Shown here one piece after another: positions 13,045 to 19,895 of a stretch of 23,921 bases of DNA; within the stretch, counting starts at the first letter, position 1, and every line of letters begins with the position of its first letter. A program made the translations under genes and the position numbers. The DNA lies in the IMG/VR virus record IMGVR_UViG_3300023170_000170, positions 1-23,921 of that record; one strand, written 5' to 3'. The stretch comes from a virus. The notes beneath the pieces are model-generated. The model saw only the letters and a list, made by a program, of their open reading frames with translations. It was not told the origin of the DNA and did no database searches.

Positions 13045-13187
13045 ACTGGTTCAGGTAGATCTTCTTTCGATAGTACAGCGTATGCTTTCATGTCAGCAGT
13101 CTCATCGTCGTATCCTTGGAACAGAAACTCAGCTACCAGTTCCTCGTATCGCTTTTCGTACCACTGTTCGTTTGCAAAGTTACTCAT
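13041..13187 (-). CDS. hypothetical protein, 48 aa
   Basis: A short acidic helical protein, MSNFANEQWYEKRYEELVAE, then FLFQGYDDETADMKAY. GGAGGCAGC precedes the ATG and lies in the end of the upstream gene, whose stop overlaps (ATGA). Downstream it overlaps the secreted 130-aa gene. Function is unknown, but placement within a tight operon supports it. Confidence 0.58.
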   Translation of the reverse strand: MSNFANEQWYEKRYEELVAEFLFQGYDDETADMKAYAVLSKEDLPEPV

Positions 13188-13573
13188 GCTGCCTCCTCAA
13201 CAAAGGGGTTAAACGTAGTTTCCAGCACCTCTTGGAACTCCTTAGTATATTTACCGTAAGGAAGATCAAGAGAGTATGCAACGTACTCAGGATCAATCTC
13301 ATTCAACAAGTTTTTATCCTCAAGTATCGAACGGATAGCATCAGAGCGAGTACCACCCATGTTCTGAATCTGATCCTCGAAGTTATCAACAGCTTCCTGT
13401 TCGATTTCTAATCGATCATCTTCCATTTGCTCCAGCTCATCAACAAGAGCAGTCCACAACTCCTGCTTTTGGCGAGGTGTGCGAGCATTCCACTCGTCCT
13501 TCATGTCCTCAGTAGGACGGTAACCATTAACATCTTTCCAAAGATCAGAGAAAAGTTCATCAGAGTAATTCAT
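13184..13573 (-). CDS. hypothetical phage protein, 129 aa (GYRP family)
   Basis: First gene of a seven-gene operon. The N-terminal FSDLWKDVNGYRP and TPRQKQELWTALVDELEQ segments match the 64-aa protein at 10343-10537. This copy adds an acidic helical C-terminal half (DNFEDQIQNMGGTRSDAIRS; YGKYTKEFQEVLETT). AAGGA lies six bases before the ATG, and promoter copy 9 is 34 bases upstream. Function is unknown. Confidence 0.65.
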   Translation of the reverse strand: MNYSDELFSDLWKDVNGYRPTEDMKDEWNARTPRQKQELWTALVDELEQMEDDRLEIEQEAVDNFEDQIQNMGGTRSDAIRSILEDKNLLNEIDPEYVAYSLDLPYGKYTKEFQEVLETTFNPFVEEAA

Positions 13574-13606
13574 AATATATCCTTCGTTTTGTTATTCAAT
13601 AGTATA

Positions 13607-13635
13607 ATTATAGACCAATTCTGAATTAAAGTAAA
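13607..13635 (-). promoter_or_regulatory. promoter, TTTACT-17-TATAAT (copy 9)
   Basis: TTTACT (13630-13635) and TATAAT (13607-13612) are separated by 17 bases on the minus strand. It leads the operon from 13573 down to 11179. Confidence 0.82.
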
Positions 13636-13638
13636 GCA

Positions 13639-13920
13639 TTATTTAAAAACAATTAACGCTAGTAGTACACTATTCAGGAAGAAGCCGATAGCATTAGACA
13701 CGATATAGAGTATGTCACGCCTAGCAACAGCACGAACCAAGAATAGCATCAAGCCACCCCAAACTAGTAGAACCATGTTTAGAGGTGGTAGTTTATCAGA
13801 ATAACCTAGTATAACAGATAGCGAAGTAGGCACCGTAGCACCATGGATCAGTAACATTCCGACCCAACCCAAGAACTCAGGGATTTTATTTAACATATTT
13901 TTCATAATTTTAACTTTCAT
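13639..13920 (-). CDS. three-TM membrane protein, SemiSWEET-like, 93 aa
   Basis: Three hydrophobic helices: FLGWVGMLLIHGATVPTSL, LNMVLLVWGGLMLFLVRA, and ILYIVSNAIGFFLNSVLLAL. Size, helix count, the Pro in helix 1 and the SNAIG near helix 3 resemble SemiSWEET/PQ-loop half-transporters, which dimerise to move sugars. The match is by pattern only, so transport is inference. Promoter copy 10 is 27 bases upstream. The first ATG is used, with AGGAAA about nine bases before it. Confidence 0.55.
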   Translation of the reverse strand: MKVKIMKNMLNKIPEFLGWVGMLLIHGATVPTSLSVILGYSDKLPPLNMVLLVWGGLMLFLVRAVARRDILYIVSNAIGFFLNSVLLALIVFK

Positions 13921-13946
13921 AATATAATTTCCTATTCAATGTATTA

Positions 13947-13975
13947 ATTATATTCCAACATTGAATTAAAGTAAA
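13947..13975 (-). promoter_or_regulatory. promoter, TTTACT-17-TATAAT (copy 10)
   Basis: TTTACT (13970-13975) and TATAAT (13947-13952) are separated by 17 bases on the minus strand. It is the rightmost copy in the window; none is found upstream of it in the endolysin-curli block. Confidence 0.82.
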
Positions 13976-14013
13976 GCGAAATATGAAAATAAAATCCCTA
14001 CATAATCAACTAC

Positions 14014-14478
14014 TTACGCAATTAGTCCCTGCTTATAAACTGTTTTACCGTTCTCTTTCACTGCGGTAAGGATAGATCTTCTATTCTCGCCGTTGTTATT
14101 GTATGAAACATGTACCCAACCAGAGTCAGGAATCCCTGGAGTGTAGAACTCGAGGATAACTTGATCAAATTCTAAGTTGTCTACGATCCACTGAGCCACG
14201 TCAGCGTTTGGAACTCCAGGACACTCAATATCAACTGCCTGTCCCTTGCAGTGCTGTGATCGACTTGAACCACCGACTGCTTCGTTTAGTGCTGGACCAC
14301 GATAGCCACTGTTGATGACTGTTGGACCGAAGTTGTCACGTACCTTCTGAACCACGTTAGCGAACAGAAACTCTGCTGCTTCCATGTGCTCTTCATTAGG
14401 TGTGTTATCGATTCCCATCCGAAGAGCAGTCTGGCTCTTGGTAAACTCTTGTAGCGTAAAATTCTTTGATAGTTTCAT
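14014..14478 (-). CDS. endolysin, M15-family peptidase, 154 aa
   Basis: Full-length peptidase_M15 (VanY/VanX-type) fold: SGYRGPALNEAVGG then SRSQHCKGQAVDIE and SGWVHVSY. Zinc ligands are His76, Asp83 and His123; Glu110 (ILEFY) may be catalytic. It should cleave peptide cross-links of peptidoglycan to release virions. No signal peptide is seen, so it needs a holin or similar to reach the wall. AGGAG lies five bases before the ATG. It is the final gene of the block that contains the EF-hand membrane protein and the curli genes. Confidence 0.88.
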   Translation of the reverse strand: MKLSKNFTLQEFTKSQTALRMGIDNTPNEEHMEAAEFLFANVVQKVRDNFGPTVINSGYRGPALNEAVGGSSRSQHCKGQAVDIECPGVPNADVAQWIVDNLEFDQVILEFYTPGIPDSGWVHVSYNNNGENRRSILTAVKENGKTVYKQGLIA

Positions 14479-14487
14479 TATGTCTCC

Positions 14488-14823
14488 TTAGTCTTTCTTC
14501 TTACCTTTTAAAGCATCAGCACCAAAGAATGCTGCGACCAATGCTGAGATAGCAACAAAGTAGGTTGGCGCAATGTCACCAATGATGTTTGCTGCCTTGT
14601 CTAAACCGAACAGTGATGTTAGGAAGATACCAAAAGGATAGAGTAACATGCCAAACAAAGCAAACCATGTCATCTTTCTCATCGCATCACGTTGTGCGTC
14701 TTGATCTTCAAGTTCTTTACGCTTGAACTCAAGATACATATTTCTCTCGTCTTCAGTTACAACTCCATCACCGTTGGTGTCAGCTGGGTGGTAACCTGCC
14801 TTTTTGATTTCTTCTTCTGCCAT
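14488..14823 (-). CDS. EF-hand plus two-TM membrane protein, possible holin, 111 aa
   Basis: Residues about 15-26 form a canonical EF-hand loop (DTNGDGVVTEDE), so calcium binding is likely. A charged helix follows, then two membrane segments (WFALFGMLLYPFGIFLTSLF; TYFVAISALVAAFFGADAL) and a basic tail. Two TMs, a charged tail and position directly before the endolysin fit a holin or holin regulator, but this is context only. AAAGGAAG precedes the ATG. Confidence 0.68.
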   Translation of the reverse strand: MAEEEIKKAGYHPADTNGDGVVTEDERNMYLEFKRKELEDQDAQRDAMRKMTWFALFGMLLYPFGIFLTSLFGLDKAANIIGDIAPTYFVAISALVAAFFGADALKGKKKD

Positions 14824-14840
14824 CTATCTTCCTTTCTAGT

Positions 14841-15029
14841 TTAATTATGAGACGGTGCCTTTACTTCAACAAACATCTCGTGTTTCCTCTTAATGGGATT
14901 ATATTTACGAAACTTTTGCTTGATGCCTCTAATGTTTTTAGTCTTTAATAATGTATAGTGATACGTGTGACTATCTCTAGTCTCACCCTCAGGTATCAAG
15001 TAAACAATATCTTTCTTTTTCTTAGCCAT
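14841..15029 (-). CDS. rpmG-like: phage-encoded ribosomal protein bL33-like, 62 aa
   Basis: The C-terminal half FRKYNPIKRKHEMFVEVK aligns with the conserved bL33 end (FRKYDP..RKHV.FKEAK in alphaproteobacterial forms). The N-terminal AKKKK, the TYHYTLLKTKN stretch and overall length (bL33 is about 55) also fit. It would join the large ribosomal subunit near the E site during infection; incorporation is inference. Several usual residues differ (for example the GTG.FY region is SHTYHY), so it has diverged. GAGGA precedes the ATG. It lies seven bases after the cyclase gene. Confidence 0.8.
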   Translation of the reverse strand: MAKKKKDIVYLIPEGETRDSHTYHYTLLKTKNIRGIKQKFRKYNPIKRKHEMFVEVKAPSHN

Positions 15030-15036
15030 ACTATCC

Positions 15037-17106
15037 TCACTTTGTTGTTGCTATAAACACGCCATTCCAATCTTTTGGTAAATCTTGGGTTTGCATGTAC
15101 TCACATCTTTCAATCCACATGTCGTAGTATTTATCGACTTGACCGTCGAAAGAACCTTTTAATTCGTTACACATCTTGATTGCTTGTTTGAACTTTTGAT
15201 CACGATAGAGTTGATGCATCTTATCGTGCCTTTCTTTGTCCTCGTCCCAATCTGCTCTATTCTCACCAAGAACAGTATAGATGCGGATACCGACACTCTT
15301 TCCCTTAACTGCTAACTCGTCTACTTTAAGATAGAAAAAGTCACCTTCAGTAGCATCGTATGTGTTCTCGCCCACTAGCAATAAGCAACCATATTCTTTA
15401 CACTTTGACTCAATACGTGCGGCAGTACTAACAGCATCACCTAGTACATCGTAACTGTGTCTGCTGGTGCTTCCCATTTCACCCAAGTATCCCAGTCCAC
15501 TGTTAATACCAGCACCCATACCAATTGGTGGTCTGCCCTCTGCTGTGATCTTCTCGTTGAACTTCTCAACTGCCCTCAGCATATTGAGACCTGTTTGTAC
15601 CGCACTCTTCGCATGCTCTGGATCATCATTAGGTGCATTGTGTACGTGCATACTGGCGTCACCGATGTACTTGATAACCATACCATCAGCATCTAGCACT
15701 GGTTGCGTGATAGCATCCATGTAGCCATTCATCAATGTTGTGAGTCCCTTCACATCGTCACCGAATGATTCGCCCAACGGAGTAAACCCACGCAAGTCTG
15801 AGAAGCAAATAGATATCTCACGCTTCATGCCGTCTTTGATTAGACTTGGATTTTCCTGCAACATACGAACAACGGTGGGCGAACAGTAGCCAGCAAACTG
15901 TTTCTTGATTGCCTGCTTCTGTTTAAATTCTTCCATGAACCGTAGAAATGCAGTGATTGACCACGTCAAGAACACAGCAAATACTGGGAAGCTCCAGTCT
16001 AACAGCAAGGACTTATCTATAAATGCTTTTCTGGTTACCCAAAATATTCCACCGAGTGAAACTACAATAGAACCGATACCAAAGTACCAGTTCATTCTCA
16101 TAACTACTGCGATTATAATTAGTCCAAGTGCCAACGATACAGTAAGTTCACTGATATCTGACCACCATGGACGACTCATGTTGATTCCGTTAAGCATAGT
16201 GTAGACTGAAGCAGCAACCAAATCATGTGAGTATAGAGTGCCAACTGGAGTAGGTACAGTTGCTTCTAATCCTGATGCTGTTAATGATAGTATAACGATA
16301 CCACCATTGAAGTCTGGTAGATCTTCTAATGAATACTCTTGAACTTTGAAGCGATAGTCAACGTAGATACTACCGTTGCTGTCTGTTTTGATTGTATCAA
16401 ACTGCGGTATGCGTAGTGCCTCAACACCTGCTTCACCGATCTTCATTTGATAACTTGGATCGCCAGCAATAACTCTGATAATTTCCATAGGCAACGACGG
16501 GAATATCCTTGCGCTTTCTGTGTCCTCTTGCGAAGGTATACGTACAACCAGTGGTAGTTTACGCACCACACCATCAGCTTCAGGACTGGTTAACATCATA
16601 CCAACACCGATAGCATTATCACCGATCTCTTTCAGTGGACCAATGGCTTGATCGTAACGGTATAACCAATCTTCCCATCCCTCGCCAATGATAGCCACAC
16701 CACGTGGGACTGGTGTTCCTTTACCGTTTAGTGCTGGTATCTGTCCGACAATAACTGGTGCGTTCTGTAGCAGATCAATAAATGCTGGGTCGCCACCGAA
16801 TCTATCCTCGTCAGCAAACAACATAGGTAGCACAACTAGACCAGCATTTGACTGGAACAATCTGATAATTTGATCAGCCAGCAAGTCACGTGGCCATGGG
16901 AATTGTCCGTACTTATCTAAGGCATCGTTGTCGATAGTTACGACTGATATTAGGATGTCGCTATCTAGACCAATAACTTCCTGCGGTACACTACGCTGAT
17001 GCGTGTCTAGTGCTTTGAGACGAACTACTTGGGAGAACCAAGGATCTTGATAACGTACAGATAAAATTACTAACAATGCAATTAATGCAACCAACCACTT
17101 CTTCAT
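15037..17106 (-). CDS. CHASE2-domain class III adenylate/guanylate cyclase, 689 aa
   Basis: The N-terminal TM (about 4-18) is followed by a CHASE2 extracytoplasmic sensor (about 25-305; DILISVVTIDNDAL, YGQFPWPRDLLA) and three TMs (about 320-390). The cyclase domain is at about 428-610: metal Asp437 (CFSDLRGFT) and Asp483 (KYIGDAS), purine-reading Lys479 and Asp557, Arg564. The transition-state Asn is replaced by Ser560 (VSTAAR instead of VNTAAR), which may lower or alter activity. A helical TPR-like tail follows. It would make cAMP (or cGMP) in response to an envelope signal. The ATG at 17106 has GAAAAGG upstream; the earlier codon is TTG. It follows the FecR and curlin-like genes. Confidence 0.9.
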   Translation of the reverse strand: MKKWLVALIALLVILSVRYQDPWFSQVVRLKALDTHQRSVPQEVIGLDSDILISVVTIDNDALDKYGQFPWPRDLLADQIIRLFQSNAGLVVLPMLFADEDRFGGDPAFIDLLQNAPVIVGQIPALNGKGTPVPRGVAIIGEGWEDWLYRYDQAIGPLKEIGDNAIGVGMMLTSPEADGVVRKLPLVVRIPSQEDTESARIFPSLPMEIIRVIAGDPSYQMKIGEAGVEALRIPQFDTIKTDSNGSIYVDYRFKVQEYSLEDLPDFNGGIVILSLTASGLEATVPTPVGTLYSHDLVAASVYTMLNGINMSRPWWSDISELTVSLALGLIIIAVVMRMNWYFGIGSIVVSLGGIFWVTRKAFIDKSLLLDWSFPVFAVFLTWSITAFLRFMEEFKQKQAIKKQFAGYCSPTVVRMLQENPSLIKDGMKREISICFSDLRGFTPLGESFGDDVKGLTTLMNGYMDAITQPVLDADGMVIKYIGDASMHVHNAPNDDPEHAKSAVQTGLNMLRAVEKFNEKITAEGRPPIGMGAGINSGLGYLGEMGSTSRHSYDVLGDAVSTAARIESKCKEYGCLLLVGENTYDATEGDFFYLKVDELAVKGKSVGIRIYTVLGENRADWDEDKERHDKMHQLYRDQKFKQAIKMCNELKGSFDGQVDKYYDMWIERCEYMQTQDLPKDWNGVFIATTK

Positions 17107-17135
17107 TATAGACCTTTTCAATTCATGTTTTGTAT

Positions 17136-17474
17136 TTATTCAGTTTGAGATATTGACATGTTACAACCAGCGGCAGTCACGCAAGTGCCAGAAACTGAGA
17201 TAGATAAATCACTGGAGGAGTTTTGATTCAAATCTAGATCATATGATCCACCACCGTTTGTCAGATCAACAGTCGCATCGTGACCACCAGATCCTTCTTG
17301 CTTAACCCAAACGTCATGTCCGTTGCCACTCAACGTAACATCTGCGGTATGACTACCAGCGTCTAGTTGCTGAATGGAAATGATAGCACTGCTACCAGTC
17401 AAATCCAGTATCACACTATCAGCATAAACAACTGAATTAATTTTGATTAATAGTAATAACGCTATCGTTCGCAT
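17136..17474 (-). CDS. curlin-like secreted repeat protein 2, 112 aa
   Basis: Signal peptide residues 1-18 (ending VYA before DSV). The mature part has about four repeats of around 22 residues with alternating hydrophobic strands and turns: VILDLTGSSAIISIQQ, HDVWVKQEGSGGHDATVDL, SYDLDLNQNSSSDLSISV, ending CNMSISQTE. The Gln/Asn/Gly/Ser positions resemble CsgA/CsgB repeats. Two Cys close to the C-terminus could form a disulfide. It is probably a substrate or nucleator for the CsgG pore. The start overlaps the FecR gene end by 38 bases. Confidence 0.7.
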   Translation of the reverse strand: MRTIALLLLIKINSVVYADSVILDLTGSSAIISIQQLDAGSHTADVTLSGNGHDVWVKQEGSGGHDATVDLTNGGGSYDLDLNQNSSSDLSISVSGTCVTAAGCNMSISQTE

Positions 17475-18489
17475 TTTCTTTTGTATGTAAAGTTACTGGC
17501 ACTCCCGCCTGATTCAATATCAATTGAGTAGAAGAATCACCATCCAAAGTAATACTCACAATCCTACTGTCCACGTTTCTATAGATTATCCAGTCACCGT
17601 CCTTAACGATTTGTGTATTGCCACCTTCAAATGTTCCAGGTTGTATTGGGTTTGTTGTAAATCTCGCAGTCTCTTGAAGTAATTTAGAATTCAGCATTTC
17701 TAAAATATTTGCCAATAAATCAACATCAAGTAAGTTAAAATCTAACCTAGTAAATACAAGTTCATCTTCATCCAGTTCGTTCTCAGCAAGCAAGTCTATA
17801 TCAAGTTCATTGAAGTCTAACATAGACTTTTCTTCGTCGCCCTTCTCTTCTTCTTTTTCTTTTGGTTTCCTAACAATCAACAAGTTGTTTATCTGCGCCT
17901 CAGATAAATCTAATATGACTGGCTGTGATGGTGCCTTTTCTCTAAAGCCAACGACTGTGGCTTGGAATGCTTGATTGAGAATAACTTGACCGACATCTGA
18001 TTCAACAGATATTTCGCCGACTGTTCCGTCAGCATTTGGTAACAGGATAACTAGCGACTTACCTATCTCGTCAACTGTCATACTGAACGCAGTACCACGC
18101 ACACCAATCCTAGCAGTTGGTGTTTGTATGTCTACATTTTGTGCGTTGTTTTTAGCAATCTTACCACTGGCGTACTTGACTGTACCCAGTCCTACCTTCA
18201 TCTTAAGTTTGCTTTTCTTTGGATTGGCTCCATCATAAACAAAGTCATCAATCACCATCTTGCTGTGCTTTTCAATTTGCACTTTAGTATCGTCGTTAAA
18301 TCCGATACCAATAATACCGTCACCTGTACGGATGTCGTCAAACATCTCGACACCCGTATTTTTCTTTATCTTTATCTTATCTTTGTCCCTTACTAACTGC
18401 GCTGGTCCAGTTTGTTTTTCAACTGTACCAATCGCAGCATAAGAAACATCAATCAGAAATAGTAATAGTAACGCTAGAACTCGAGCCAT
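17437..18489 (-). CDS. FecR-domain protein with curlin-like C-terminal tail, 350 aa
   Basis: Signal peptide residues 1-18 (ending SYA). The FecR domain spans about 40-150: VEMFDDIRTGDGIIGIGF ... KVQIEKHSKMVID ... QTPTARIGVRGTAFSM. The centre has a Lys/Glu linker and two Leu/Asp-rich near-repeats (LDFNELDIDLLAE, LDFNLLDVDLLAN). The last 45 residues (VSITLDGDSSTQLILNQAG ... SVITINQN) look like a curlin repeat pair. FecR domains sense or transmit envelope state, and such genes often neighbour CHASE2-cyclases. I infer a periplasmic partner of the cyclase that may contact the amyloid through its tail. It overlaps both neighbours by about 40 bases. Confidence 0.82.
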   Translation of the reverse strand: MARVLALLLLFLIDVSYAAIGTVEKQTGPAQLVRDKDKIKIKKNTGVEMFDDIRTGDGIIGIGFNDDTKVQIEKHSKMVIDDFVYDGANPKKSKLKMKVGLGTVKYASGKIAKNNAQNVDIQTPTARIGVRGTAFSMTVDEIGKSLVILLPNADGTVGEISVESDVGQVILNQAFQATVVGFREKAPSQPVILDLSEAQINNLLIVRKPKEKEEEKGDEEKSMLDFNELDIDLLAENELDEDELVFTRLDFNLLDVDLLANILEMLNSKLLQETARFTTNPIQPGTFEGGNTQIVKDGDWIIYRNVDSRIVSITLDGDSSTQLILNQAGVPVTLHTKENANDSVITINQN

Positions 18490-19129
18490 CTGTAGTCATA
18501 TCCACTGTACTGGCTTCAGCGCCACCTTGCGTTACGCTAATAGTACTGCTACTGCCAGTGTGATTAATAGTTGTATCATGTTGTGCTGAACCACTCTTGG
18601 TCGCACTTACTGTGTTTGTGCTTCCACTGATATCAATGTCAGTTATCTTATTAGTAATACTTGCTGCAGTACTGTTTTCGTTAACTGTGACAGTATTACT
18701 GTCGCCAGTGATATCAAGTGTTATTGTGGCATCTTCAGTTGCTGCTGTTGTTCCAACATTAGTTGTTATATCATTTGAATCGCCAGTAATATTTTCTGTG
18801 TAGTTGACACCATCAGAACCTGCGCTGGTTCCAATAGTTAATGTGCTCTCATTACTACTACCTTGTTGGTTAATTGTGATGTCTGCGTCTGCGCCAGTAA
18901 CATCATAATCAATCGTGTTGCTCGAGCCAACCTGATCGATATCCATAGTAGTTGTTGCACCATCACTAGCAGAATCAGTCGTACTAGATCCAACTCTGTT
19001 GCCTGAACCATCTTGGTTAATGTTGATGGTGGCTGATGAGCCAACTTGATCTATATAAATTAAATTGTCTGCTGTTGCAAAATTAATAAAGAATGTCAGT
19101 ACAGCAGCAATAGCTACTTTTACATTCAT
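18449..19129 (-). CDS. curlin-like secreted repeat protein 1, 226 aa
   Basis: Signal peptide residues 1-20. About ten repeats of around 20 residues follow, each a strand-turn-strand of the type I-x-Q-x-G-S-S-x-x-I: IDQVGSSATININQDGSG, MDIDQVGSSNTIDYDVTG, ITINQQGSSNESTLTIG, then ITGDSN and SGSTN versions. This is the curlin (CsgA) pattern, though Thr- and Asp-rich and lacking Cys. It is a candidate functional amyloid exported by CsgG. GGAGAAG precedes the ATG, which directly follows the CsgG stop codon. Confidence 0.78.
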   Translation of the reverse strand: MNVKVAIAAVLTFFINFATADNLIYIDQVGSSATININQDGSGNRVGSSTTDSASDGATTTMDIDQVGSSNTIDYDVTGADADITINQQGSSNESTLTIGTSAGSDGVNYTENITGDSNDITTNVGTTAATEDATITLDITGDSNTVTVNENSTAASITNKITDIDISGSTNTVSATKSGSAQHDTTINHTGSSSTISVTQGGAEASTVDMTTDGSSSSVTITISD

Positions 19130-19894
19130 TTACTTCTCCTCGTAATCCCAGTAACCTCTTTCCTTACCTTGCTTCGCTAACTCTATGACTGCCTGTTGAA
19201 CTGCCCTTCGTACAGCGTAGTTAACTGGTTCATTTGTTGATGTTCCAGATTCAATCTCTAATACTTTAGTTCCTTGATCGTAAAATTTAAAAATGTTGAT
19301 ACCCACACTGGTGCTCAATATAGTTTTTTCTGTGCTAACATTTAACAAGATATCACCTGTTAACACACTCACTGCTCGTAGACCAACGGTAACTATATCA
19401 CACCGCCATTGACCTGTTGGTCCGATTCCCATAATCCTTGCGCCAGCTCCTCCAGTAAACATATTTGTATCATAACCAATTATACCTCCCTCAATAATAA
19501 TACCAGCGAACTTTAGAGCACCAAGATCTTTATTCTCGTCTGCCTCTTGTCTTGCATTTCTTATAATCTGCCGTTCTTTAATCAAATTATCTAAATTAGT
19601 TCTCTCAACAACGTCAAAAAAGTTTCCATTACTTAACGACATCAAAGCATCTATCAAATAAACTTCTCCACCCTGCGTCACTGCCGTACTAATATTTGCT
19701 ATATTGTCAGCTGGCTTTCGTTGACCAGTTTTATCTAAGAAACTATACACAGCAACAGTAACTGGTTTATTGCTCCCTATATTTGGAAACTCTTTCAGTT
19801 TGTCTTCTGTCTGCGTCTCAGACAACTTTGGTTCCTCCACATATTTCGTAGTGGCGCAACCAGCTAACAATAAAACAAGTAACAATATTTTCAT
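19130..19894 (-). CDS. csgG: CsgG-family curli secretion pore lipoprotein, 254 aa
   Basis: Outer-membrane nonameric pore of type VIII secretion. Lipoprotein signal LLLAG-C13. Conserved CsgG segments are visible in order: VTVAVYSFLDKTGQRKP, STAVTQGG, VERTNLDNLIKERQIIR, IIIEGGIIGYDTN, GGAGARIMGIGP, AVSVLTGDILLNVSTEKTI and GTSTNEPVNYAVRRAV, ending GYWDYEEK. The last 20 or so residues of E. coli CsgG are missing. In the constriction loop the E. coli SNF is NI here and the Tyr is not conserved. The ATG at 19894 follows the CsgF stop by one base; there is no ribosome site, so translation is coupled. Confidence 0.93.
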   Translation of the reverse strand: MKILLLVLLLAGCATTKYVEEPKLSETQTEDKLKEFPNIGSNKPVTVAVYSFLDKTGQRKPADNIANISTAVTQGGEVYLIDALMSLSNGNFFDVVERTNLDNLIKERQIIRNARQEADENKDLGALKFAGIIIEGGIIGYDTNMFTGGAGARIMGIGPTGQWRCDIVTVGLRAVSVLTGDILLNVSTEKTILSTSVGINIFKFYDQGTKVLEIESGTSTNEPVNYAVRRAVQQAVIELAKQGKERGYWDYEEK

Positions 19895-19895
19895 A

